A stretch of 6,864 nucleotides of DNA from Oscillospiraceae bacterium (GTDB lineage Bacteria; Bacillota; Clostridia; Oscillospirales; Ruminococcaceae). The position numbers and the translations under genes were made by a program. Positions 1 to 6,180 of the stretch are shown here, one piece after another. The notes beneath the pieces are model-generated. The model saw only the letters and a list, made by a program, of their open reading frames with translations. It ran no database searches and was not told where the DNA came from. The first letter of the stretch is position 1. Each line of letters starts with the position of its first letter. The stretch spans positions 1-6,864 of the forward strand of contig JAFPYQ010000143.1 in assembly GCA_017394475.1 (NCBI GenBank), given 5' to 3'.

Positions 1-7
1 ATAGCGC

Positions 8-1660
8 TCAGTTGGAGCCTTCTGCAGAAATGACATAGTAATAAACAGGCTGTTCGCCTCTTATTATGCTCAGATCTACATTGCTCATCTTGCTCCTGAT
101 GATGAGTTCGAGCTCATGCGCCTTGTCATCGGGGATATCCGAACCTACAAGGATGGTAACATATACCGTGGAACCCCTCTGACCCTTTACGAGCTTTCTT
201 GTCAGCTTGTATGCAGCCCTTGTGATATCGCGGTCAACGAAAATGAGCCTTCCGTTTTCAAGTGCCATGATATCGCCTGCTTTGATATCGTGACCGCTGA
301 AGGACGAGTTCCTTGCAGCAAAGGTAATAAGACCGGATCCCACCTTTTCAGCTGCCTGTGACATGACATTGCGGTTCACATCAATGTCGCTGTCGGGATC
401 AAATGCCATCATAGCAGACATACCCTGAGGGATGGATGTGGTGGGCAGCACATACATATCCTTTTCGGATATCTTCATAGCCTGTTCTGCCGCCATGATG
501 ATGTTCTTGTTGTTGGGAAGGACGAATACGGTCTGTGCGGGTACACTGTAAACAGCACGAAGGATATCCTCTGCAGAGGGATTCATGGTCTGACCGCCCA
601 TAACGACCTCATCCGCACCGAGATCCTTGAACATATCTATAACACCGGAGCCGTTGGCAACGGTAACGAAACCGAAAGGCTTTTCCGGTGTGGCAGGAAC
701 GGGAACTTCCTTTTCCTTTTCCGCAAGCAGTCTCTTTTGCCTCTGGAGGCGCATATTGTCGATCTTCATATTGCTGAGATATCCTATCTTAAGTCCTTTT
801 TCAAAAGCAAGTCCGGGATTGTTGGTGTGAACGTGTATCTTTATGATATCCTCATCATCAAGGACAACAGCACAGTTTCCTATGGATTCAAGATAGGTCC
901 TGAGGTCTGCTGCCTGTTCGGGAGTGTGCTCACCGTTGACGATGTATTCCGTGCAGTAGGCGTAGACGATCTCCTCATCATCCTTGAATTCGATGTGGTA
1001 TTTGCTCCTGGGAGGCTCATTTGCATCCGCAGGGATGGTCCTGGGATCACCCTTGAAGGATCGGAGCATCTCCTCGATTATCACAACGAAGCCCTGTGCG
1101 CCTGCATCCACAACTCCTGCCTTTTTGAGTATGGGGAGCTGGTCGGGGGTATTAGCCAGTGCTTCCTTGGCAGCACTTACCATTTCCGACCACTGGATGA
1201 TGATATCATTGGTGTTGAATACCATCTCGCGGGCTTTTTCGGATGCCACCCTTGAAACAGTGAGTATAGTACCCTCAACGGGTTTCATCACCGCTTTGTA
1301 GGCATTCTTTACACCATGCTCGAAGGCATCTGCCACCATCTCACAGTTTAGTTCTGCTGTTGCATCCGGGAGCGCCTTGGAAAATCCCCTGAAAAGCAGT
1401 GATGTGATAACGCCCGAGTTGCCCCTGGCACCTCTTATCATGGCAGCAGATGCTGTTGCCGCCACTTCGGATGCTGTTGCACTGTCGGGGACTTTTTTCA
1501 GTTCTTCAAGGGCGTTGCGCAGTGTCAGTGACATATTCGTTCCCGTGTCCCCATCGGGTACGGGATAGACGTTCATATCGTCAATGACCTTTTTCATATC
1601 CCCCAGCGTCAGTGCTGCGGAAATGAAAGCCTCTTTGAGCATTTTACCGTTGATCTGCAT
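8..1660 (-). CDS. fakA: Fatty acid kinase catalytic subunit FakA (DAK2/YloV family)
   Basis: Full-length 550-residue protein of the FakA/YloV family, which phosphorylates fatty acids carried by a separate FakB (DegV-family) protein to give acyl-phosphates for phospholipid synthesis in the cytoplasm. The N-terminal DAK2 kinase domain (about 8-200) has the nucleotide/Mg motif PVPDGDTGTNM (33-43, with the paired Asp and Asn ligands), RGARGNSGVI (76-85), VEGTILTV (128-135) and VDAGAQGF (184-191). A middle domain (about 225-310) carries Cys236 and KIHVHTNNPG (274-283); its Cys and two His may bind metal, as proposed for staphylococcal FakA. The C-terminal domain (about 327-550) is DegV-like. The ATG at 1660 is chosen because AGAGGA lies 6 nt upstream; the stop is TGA at 8-10. 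No fakB or asp23-like yloU is adjacent; its upstream neighbour is hemZ. No lesion seen. Family assignment is secure; that fatty acid is the substrate is inferred from the family. Confidence 0.93.
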   Translation of the reverse strand: MQINGKMLKEAFISAALTLGDMKKVIDDMNVYPVPDGDTGTNMSLTLRNALEELKKVPDSATASEVAATASAAMIRGARGNSGVITSLLFRGFSKALPDATAELNCEMVADAFEHGVKNAYKAVMKPVEGTILTVSRVASEKAREMVFNTNDIIIQWSEMVSAAKEALANTPDQLPILKKAGVVDAGAQGFVVIIEEMLRSFKGDPRTIPADANEPPRSKYHIEFKDDEEIVYAYCTEYIVNGEHTPEQAADLRTYLESIGNCAVVLDDEDIIKIHVHTNNPGLAFEKGLKIGYLSNMKIDNMRLQRQKRLLAEKEKEVPVPATPEKPFGFVTVANGSGVIDMFKDLGADEVVMGGQTMNPSAEDILRAVYSVPAQTVFVLPNNKNIIMAAEQAMKISEKDMYVLPTTSIPQGMSAMMAFDPDSDIDVNRNVMSQAAEKVGSGLITFAARNSSFSGHDIKAGDIMALENGRLIFVDRDITRAAYKLTRKLVKGQRGSTVYVTILVGSDIPDDKAHELELIIRSKMSNVDLSIIRGEQPVYYYVISAEGSN

Positions 1661-1666
1661 TGTTTG

Positions 1667-1672
1667 TCCTCT
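1667..1672 (-). promoter_or_regulatory. Ribosome binding site of fakA
   Basis: AGAGGA on the minus strand, 6 nt before the ATG at 1660. It fixes the fakA start and shows that fakA has its own translation initiation rather than depending on coupling to hemZ. Confidence 0.75.
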
Positions 1673-1688
1673 TATGGGTGGAAATATG

Positions 1689-1706
1689 CCGTGAAGGTGT
1701 TCACGG
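1689..1706 (-). other. Intercistronic hairpin at the end of hemZ
   Basis: A perfect inverted repeat with 7-bp arms CCGTGAA and TTCACGG around the 4-nt loop CACC (minus-strand reading). It overlaps the stop codon that hemZ would use once its frame is restored (1701-1703). The bases after it on the minus strand (CATATTTCC) are not a U tract, so it is a poor intrinsic terminator. It may pause transcription or protect an mRNA end between hemZ and fakA. The structure is certain at sequence level; the role is unknown. Confidence 0.5.
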
Positions 1707-1810
1707 TCTTGGTCTGTTTATGTATTCGTAGGGGTATTTGTAGTTGAACTGCCTTGTTATCTTCCCTGTGGCAGGGTCGATGAACTTGGTGGATGCACCT
1801 GCGCCCACTG
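1701..1810 (-). pseudogene. hemZ: Displaced C-terminal tail of hemZ (frameshifted)
   Basis: Read in the frame left behind by the upstream single-base deletion, this stretch encodes the HemZ tail beginning (A)VGAGASTKFIDPATG and ending in NRPRP before TGA at 1701-1703, 36 residues in all. The glycine-rich GAGAST block directly after the ME(E/K)(R/K)QxIL segment is typical of HemZ proteins, so it belongs to the same gene. The read sequence is CTG-CAG-TGG where CTG-GCA-GTG-GGC is expected; on the plus strand this is ACTGCAGG in place of ACTGCCAGG. That is one base lost from a CC pair. Confidence 0.8.
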
Positions 1811-3112
1811 CAGGATGTTTTGCCTTTCCTCCATGATGTAGATGTTGTAAAGGCTCTCTTTGCCCTTTTTGCAGTATCCTACATTTTCAAGATTGCCTAC
1901 GGTGTTTTTCTGCCTGTAAAGGTAATAGGGCGAATATCCGCTTTCTGTGAGCCTTGTGAATGCGGTATCCACCATCCGTGCCACATCCGCAGTGCCTGCG
2001 AGCCCCTGCCTGTTCTCACTTGCAAACAGCCTTGCACTGCGCTTTACCGTAAGGGTGTGGACAGTGATGCTTTCGGGTGAGAGGCCTATGAGCTGTTCGA
2101 TGGTGTCGGCGAAGCCTTCCACGGTATCCCCCGTAAGGCCTGCTATGGTATCGGTGTTGATGTTGTCAAACCCCATGGAACGGGCAAGTTCAAATGCCTT
2201 GTAAAACTCCTCGGTGGTGTGTATCCTGCCGATGTTTTTCAGTACTTCATCAGAAAGGGTCTGAGGATTTATGGATATCCTCGTGGCGCCGTTCTCTTTT
2301 ATCACAGCAAGCTTCTCTTCTGTGATGGTGTCGGGTCTGCCTGCCTCCACGGTGAATTCACGTATTTTTGACAAATCAAAACTATTATACAATGTTTTTA
2401 TGATATTGTCAAGATGTTTTGCTGAAATTGCTGTGGGAGTGCCGCCGCCTATGTATACAGTGTCACAGAAGAGCCCCATATCCGCAGCCTTTTGTGCAGT
2501 TCGGGCTATCTCCTCGCAAAGCTTTTTCACATAGGGCCCTATGAGCTCCTTTGCCCCCCTGGATGTGATGGAGTGGGACACGAATGAGCAGTAGGAGCAG
2601 CGCGAGGGGCAGAATGGGATGGAAACATACAGGGAAAAGCTGTTTTTCTCATCAAGGGTTTCAAGTGCGGTGTGCTGCTGGTCGGCAGTCATCTCGCAAA
2701 GCTCGAATTTCTTTGGGGTGAGGAAATACATTTCCTTTAGGTACTCAAAGCGCTGATGGCGGTCGAGCCCCTGTGCGGTCAGCTCGTTTATCTTTTTTAC
2801 AGGCCTTATCCCCGTGAGGCAGCCCCATTCGGGAGTGCAGCCCGTGACTTCGGAGAGCATCAGGAAAAGTGTGCGGCACAGCGCCCCTTCCGTCTCATCT
2901 TCGTTTTCGGGCAGCGGGCTTTCCTTTGATGCGGATAATTCACCACATTCAATGGAAACGGCTATTTTCCCCACTGTTGAGAGGATGATCCTGTCGCCCT
3001 CCTCCGCAATATCCTCGTCAAAGAAGAATCCGAAGCGCTCCAGCGGGAAGAACAGCTTTATCACAGCCTCACATTCGTATTTGAAGCTGTTTCCGAGAAA
3101 GTATATGTTCAT
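1757..3112 (-). CDS. hemZ: HemZ, coproporphyrinogen dehydrogenase-like radical SAM protein, C-terminal frameshift
   Basis: Radical SAM protein of the HemN/HemZ group, annotated as oxygen-independent coproporphyrinogen III dehydrogenase (oxidative decarboxylation to protoporphyrinogen in haem synthesis); the true reaction of HemZ proteins in clostridia is less certain. Visible signs: N-terminal HemZ region with PEWGCLTGIRPVKKI (94-108); the 4Fe-4S motif CPSRCSYC (Cys168, Cys172, Cys175); GGGTPTAI (222-229) for SAM; EFTVEAGRPDTIT (252-264); NPQTLSDEVL (282-291); C-terminal VGYCKKGKESLYNIYIMEERQ (411-431). As read, the protein has 451 residues and ends in an atypical Q/S/P-rich tail. One base is missing between codons 434 and 435 (near 1810-1811). 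Inserting it restores AVGAGASTKFIDPATGKITR and a stop at 1701-1703, giving 470 residues. The ATG at 3112 matches the usual N-terminus but has no clear Shine-Dalgarno. It lies between the MBL hydrolase and fakA. Confidence 0.88.
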   Translation of the reverse strand: MNIYFLGNSFKYECEAVIKLFFPLERFGFFFDEDIAEEGDRIILSTVGKIAVSIECGELSASKESPLPENEDETEGALCRTLFLMLSEVTGCTPEWGCLTGIRPVKKINELTAQGLDRHQRFEYLKEMYFLTPKKFELCEMTADQQHTALETLDEKNSFSLYVSIPFCPSRCSYCSFVSHSITSRGAKELIGPYVKKLCEEIARTAQKAADMGLFCDTVYIGGGTPTAISAKHLDNIIKTLYNSFDLSKIREFTVEAGRPDTITEEKLAVIKENGATRISINPQTLSDEVLKNIGRIHTTEEFYKAFELARSMGFDNINTDTIAGLTGDTVEGFADTIEQLIGLSPESITVHTLTVKRSARLFASENRQGLAGTADVARMVDTAFTRLTESGYSPYYLYRQKNTVGNLENVGYCKKGKESLYNIYIMEERQNILQWAQVHPPSSSTLPQGR

Positions 3113-3147
3113 GGTCGTTTTGTGATGGTTTTTTCAGAGACTGGTCA

Positions 3148-3176
3148 TTAGTGTTTACAGTGAACATTATCACTAA
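3148..3176. promoter_or_regulatory. Palindromic element in the MBL hydrolase-hemZ gap, possible operator
   Basis: The 67-nt gap holds a 15-bp near-perfect palindrome, TGTTTACAGTGAACA (3152-3166), whose half-sites TGTTTAC and TGTTCAC differ at one base. It is flanked by the outer inverted arms TTAGTG (3148-3153) and CACTAA (3171-3176). On the minus strand a -10-like GATAAT (3167-3172) abuts the palindrome, upstream of hemZ, though no convincing -35 was found. The layout suits a repressor site over a hemZ promoter. A weak terminator for the preceding hydrolase is less likely because the arms are AT-rich and there is no U tract. Confidence 0.35.
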
Positions 3177-3179
3177 AAA

Positions 3180-3830
3180 CTAACTTCTCTTGTACGCATA
3201 GATAAGATACCGGTTATTCATGCGTTCTTCGGAAATATAGGTCTGTTCGCCGTGACCGGGGAGGAGCAGATAATCCGTTCTCACATCGAATTCGTATAGC
3301 ATGGCGAGGGTGGAGAACAGTGTATCTTCGTCGCCGTCGAACATATCCGTGCGCCCCATGCTGCCCTTGAATATGGTATCGCCCACATACATGCGGTCAT
3401 CTGCGATGTAGCAGACGCTGCCGCTGGTATGGCCGGGAGTGTGCAGCACCTCGAATTCTATCTCACCCGAACCGATGGAGATAACATCCCCGTCCTCACA
3501 GGTGACGGCATTTTCCACGGGGGTCACCGGTGGCATGCCGAAGAAATCCGCAAGGTTCGCGGCATTGTCTGTCAGCTTGGGGAGATCGTTTTTGTGGATG
3601 ACCACCTGTGCACCGGTCTTGTCGGCTATCCCGGCGGCTGCGGCTATGTGGTCGCAGTGGCCGTGTGTGAGAAGTATCTTTTCAAGGATGATGCCCTTGC
3701 TGTCTATAACGGAAAGGATGTGCTCAGCATTGCAGGGAGCATCTATCAGCGCCCCCTTTTTGTCCGCACCCCATACAAGCTAGCAGTTGGTGCCGAATTC
3801 GCCCATGGCGGGTATAGTAAGTGTAAACAT
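3180..3830 (-). pseudogene. MBL-fold (glyoxalase II-like) hydrolase, interrupted by in-frame TAG
   Basis: A 217-codon reading frame for a metallo-beta-lactamase-fold hydrolase of the hydroxyacylglutathione hydrolase-like type, a small soluble metal-dependent thioester or ester hydrolase of unknown substrate. It starts at the ATG at 3830 with MFTLTIPAMGEFGTNC, then TAG at codon 17 (3780-3782) where the family has an aromatic or aliphatic residue (TNCYLV-like), then LVWGADKKGALIDAPCNAE. All metal ligands are present after the stop: THGHCDH (His56, His58, Asp60, His61), TPGHTSG (His134), VGDTIF (Asp151) and PGHGEQT (His193). The gene ends at TAG 3180-3182 with no other damage. The only long open piece, 3180-3605 from a GTG, lacks the HxHxDH motif and should not be active. 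Its ATG follows the rel stop by one nucleotide, so it is translationally coupled to rel. A C-to-G change or a sequencing error explains the stop. Confidence 0.85.
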
Positions 3831-3831
3831 A

Positions 3832-6030
3832 TCAGTTTATTATCCTGTCTGCCGAAATAACGTGTGTGAGCTTTTTGAGCCTGCCCAGCAGCACATGAAG
3901 CTGTTCCGTGCCTGCGATAAGGCAGCACATGACGATATCCGCATTGCCGTTTTTCAGTATTTTTGAGGAGAAGCTGGTTACGGGTATCCTGAGCTCTGTG
4001 GTGGTGCCCAGCACCTCTACGAGGAGCTGTTCGCTGTTGTATGCCACCACATCTATGGTGGCCTTGAAGATGGGATTGTCGCCGTGCTTTACATTCTCAG
4101 CCCATGTGGCAGGGATCCATCTGTCGGGGTCGCCTGTGGCAAGGGATACCTTGTAATTTGCACAGTCCTTGCGGTGGATGGAGAAGCCATGCCCCTTCGT
4201 GACGAATGCCACGATCTCCTCGCCGGGGAGAGGGGAGCAGCATTTGGCTATCTTTACCTCTATGTTGTTCTCACCGCCCACAACAACGCCCGTACTGCTG
4301 CGGATGACCTCCGGGGGCATCTGGAGGGCGGGAGTCTCGGTCTTGTACTTCTTGGTGTACTGTTCTTTGAGTCGGGGGAGTATCCTTGAAAGGATGATGC
4401 CGCCGTAGCCGATGGCAGCGTAAAAATCATCCAGAGTGAGACAGTTGTGGCGCTTCATGTCATCCGCAAGGAATTCCTGCATATCCTCCGGTGGGACGGA
4501 TATGCCGTTGCGCTTGAATTCGTGCTCGATGGTCTCGCGGCCGCGCTCGATGTTCTCGTCCCTGCGCTCCCGCTTGAACCATGCCCTGATCTTGGAGCGG
4601 GCTTCGTTGGTCTTGGCAATTCCCAGCCATGCACGGTTTGGCTCGTGATCGGCGGAGTTTGCAGTGATGATCTCCACTATCTCGCCTGTTTTGAGCTGAT
4701 AGTCAAGGCTCACCAGCTTGCCGTCCACCTTTGCACCCTTCATGCGGTTGCCCACCTCGGTGTGTATGGCGTAGGCAAAGTCGATTATGGTAGCCCCTGC
4801 GGGAAGGGAGATCACATCGCCCTTGGGGGTGAATGCGAAAATATCCTCGGGGGAAAGGTCGCTCTTTATGGTGCGGACTATCTCCTCCACATCGTCGGAG
4901 GTCTGCTGTGCCTCGATTATCTTTCTGACCCATGCAAGGCGGTTTTCCAGCTTGTCCCTGCCCTTTATGCCCTCCTTGTATTTCCAGTGGGCGGCGATAC
5001 CGTATTCAGCGGTGTAGTTCATATCCACCGTGCGTATCTGCACCTCGAAGGGGATGCCCTCCGCGCCGATGACAGTGGTGTGCAGGGACTGGTACATATT
5101 GGCCTTTGGTGTGGCTATGTAGTCCTTGAAGCGGTTGGGGATGGGCTTGTACATATCGTGGATGATGCCCAGCGCGTTGTAGCACTCATTCACCGTGTCA
5201 ACGATTATCCTCACAGCATATATGTCATATATCTCATCTATGCTCTTGCCGGTGAGATATGCCTTTTTGTATATGCCGTAGACGGACTTCACGCGGCCGT
5301 ATATCTCCGGGGCATGGAGACCCATCTCCTCGAATCTTTTTACTATCTCCACCTTGATCTTTTCGATGAACTGTTCGCGCTCATCGCTGCGTATCTTCAG
5401 AGCGTTCTCTATCTCCGAATAGGCGAAGGGGTCAAGGTAGTGCAGGGATATGTCCTCGATCTCGTCCTGTATCGCCTTGATGCCGAGCCTGTGGGCGATA
5501 GGGGCGTAGATGTTCATGGTCTCAAGAGCGGTGTTCCTCTGCTTGTGAGCGGGTCTGAACTGCAGGGTGCGCATATTGTGGAGGCGGTCGGCCAGCTTTA
5601 TGATGATGACTCGTATATCCTGGGACATGGCCAGGAGTATCTTCCTCACGTTCTCCGCCTGCTGCTCCTCCTTGGTGAAAAGGGGTATCTTGCCCAGTTT
5701 TGTGACACCGTCCACGAGCATGGCAACATCCTGCCCGAAGCGCTTCTTGATCTCATCAAGGGTGATATCCGTATCCTCCACCACATCGTGGAGAAGTCCC
5801 GCGCATATCGTATCCGTATCCATGCCAAGCTGGCAGAGGATGTAGGAAACAGCCACAGGGTGCGATATATAAGGCTCTCCCGATGAACGCACCTGATTTG
5901 CGTGCGCCTTGGCAGCAAACTCGTAGGCGGAGACGATCTTGCTCAGATCGTACTGATCGTGCCTTTCGCCGTTCATTATGTATTCGATTATATCGTCTAT
6001 CTTGTAGATGATCTCCGTTTTGTTGAGCAT
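3832..6030 (-). CDS. rel: Bifunctional (p)ppGpp synthetase/hydrolase Rel (RelA/SpoT family)
   Basis: Complete 732-residue long RSH protein that makes (p)ppGpp from ATP and GTP/GDP on starved ribosomes and degrades it again, controlling the stringent response. Domains in order: HD hydrolase (about 33-180) with SGEPYISHP, HDVVEDT (81-87) and KLADRLHNMRTLQ (145-157), all intact; synthetase (about 240-355) with GRVKSVYGIYKK, RFKDYIATPK (300-309), NMYQSLHTTVIG, EVQIRT and EYGIAAHWKYKEG; TGS (about 396-457) from DIFAFTPKGDVISLPAGAT; a helical segment; the zinc-finger/RIS region with AKCCSPLPGEE (595-605) and HRKDC (619-623); and a C-terminal ACT domain. RFKD rather than the EFDD of enterobacterial RelA, with an intact HD site, indicates a bifunctional enzyme. 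A GTG at 6036 is in frame, but it overlaps the GGGGGAG ribosome site; the ATG at 6030, 5 nt from that site, is the likely start. The ACT domain lacks the usual Asp-Arg before GLL. Confidence 0.96.
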   Translation of the reverse strand: MLNKTEIIYKIDDIIEYIMNGERHDQYDLSKIVSAYEFAAKAHANQVRSSGEPYISHPVAVSYILCQLGMDTDTICAGLLHDVVEDTDITLDEIKKRFGQDVAMLVDGVTKLGKIPLFTKEEQQAENVRKILLAMSQDIRVIIIKLADRLHNMRTLQFRPAHKQRNTALETMNIYAPIAHRLGIKAIQDEIEDISLHYLDPFAYSEIENALKIRSDEREQFIEKIKVEIVKRFEEMGLHAPEIYGRVKSVYGIYKKAYLTGKSIDEIYDIYAVRIIVDTVNECYNALGIIHDMYKPIPNRFKDYIATPKANMYQSLHTTVIGAEGIPFEVQIRTVDMNYTAEYGIAAHWKYKEGIKGRDKLENRLAWVRKIIEAQQTSDDVEEIVRTIKSDLSPEDIFAFTPKGDVISLPAGATIIDFAYAIHTEVGNRMKGAKVDGKLVSLDYQLKTGEIVEIITANSADHEPNRAWLGIAKTNEARSKIRAWFKRERRDENIERGRETIEHEFKRNGISVPPEDMQEFLADDMKRHNCLTLDDFYAAIGYGGIILSRILPRLKEQYTKKYKTETPALQMPPEVIRSSTGVVVGGENNIEVKIAKCCSPLPGEEIVAFVTKGHGFSIHRKDCANYKVSLATGDPDRWIPATWAENVKHGDNPIFKATIDVVAYNSEQLLVEVLGTTTELRIPVTSFSSKILKNGNADIVMCCLIAGTEQLHVLLGRLKKLTHVISADRIIN

Positions 6031-6035
6031 ATTCA

Positions 6036-6042
6036 CTCCCCC
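6036..6042 (-). promoter_or_regulatory. Ribosome binding site of rel, deciding the start codon
   Basis: GGGGGAG on the minus strand, 5 nt before the ATG at 6030. The in-frame GTG at 6036 begins inside this element and has no spacing from it, so the GTG start, which would add two residues, is unlikely. Confidence 0.75.
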
Positions 6043-6076
6043 GTGAACAGATCTGCGGCTTTGAAAAATAAATTAT

Positions 6077-6105
6077 ATTATACTATTTCCTTATGAATAT
6101 TTCAA
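6077..6105 (-). promoter_or_regulatory. Sigma-A type promoter of rel
   Basis: On the minus strand, TTGAAA (6105-6100) is followed by a 17-nt spacer and a perfect TATAAT (6082-6077). Transcription would begin near 6070 and give a leader of about 40 nt before the rel ATG at 6030. No comparably good promoter was seen elsewhere in the window, so this one probably serves rel and the coupled hydrolase, and perhaps the genes beyond. Confidence 0.8.
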
Positions 6106-6111
6106 GCGGTA

Positions 6112-6129
6112 ATTGTAAAGATTGTAAAG
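6112..6129. repeat. Tandem 9-bp direct repeat upstream of the rel promoter
   Basis: Two exact head-to-tail copies of ATTGTAAAG on the plus strand (CTTTACAAT on the minus strand). They end 6 nt before the -35 box of the rel promoter. The position suits an activator or UP-like element, or it may be chance in AT-rich DNA. Confidence 0.6.
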
Positions 6130-6138
6130 AATGACCAT

Positions 6139-6167
6139 CAGCCTCCCCCGTGAGGCGGAGGAGGCTG
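6139..6167 (-). terminator. Hairpin after ilvB, probable terminator
   Basis: Minus-strand arms CAGCCTCCTCCG and CGGGGGAGGCTG form a 12-bp GC-rich stem (one T-G wobble) around the loop CCTCA, starting 13 nt after the ilvB stop. What follows, ATGGTCATTCTTTAC, is only mildly U-rich, so termination may be partial or Rho-assisted. The hairpin lies between the ilvB stop and the rel promoter, where a terminator is expected. Confidence 0.6.
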
Positions 6168-6180
6168 CATGACAGGCTTA

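Noticed and set aside
737..1255. A 172-codon open frame on the plus strand opposite fakA
   Set aside because: It is antisense to the conserved DAK2 and middle domains of fakA, with no recognisable domain.
1800..1815. Programmed ribosomal frameshifting in hemZ
   Set aside because: No slippery heptamer or suitably placed downstream structure is evident at the shift point. A one-base loss from a CC pair is simpler.
3180..3605. A separate short gene starting at the GTG at 3605
   Set aside because: Its product is the C-terminal two thirds of the MBL hydrolase. The in-frame sequence upstream encodes the HxHxDH metal motif and the family N-terminus, so this is part of an interrupted gene.
3746..3928. 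A short minus-strand open frame across the rel-hydrolase junction
   Set aside because: It runs out of frame over the end of rel and the hydrolase N-terminus, both of which have conserved protein sequence in other frames.
4447..5886. A 479-codon open frame on the plus strand opposite rel
   Set aside because: It lies wholly antisense to the conserved rel gene, has no family motif, and is rich in Leu, Val, His and Tyr as expected from the complement of a codon-biased gene. It is a shadow frame.
6031..6036. GTG at 6036 as the rel start codon
   Set aside because: The GTG overlaps the GGGGGAG ribosome site, whereas the ATG at 6030 is correctly spaced from it.
6031..6180. A riboswitch or T-box in the gap before rel
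   Set aside because: The predicted leader is only about 40 nt and has no T-box, specifier or known aptamer pattern.
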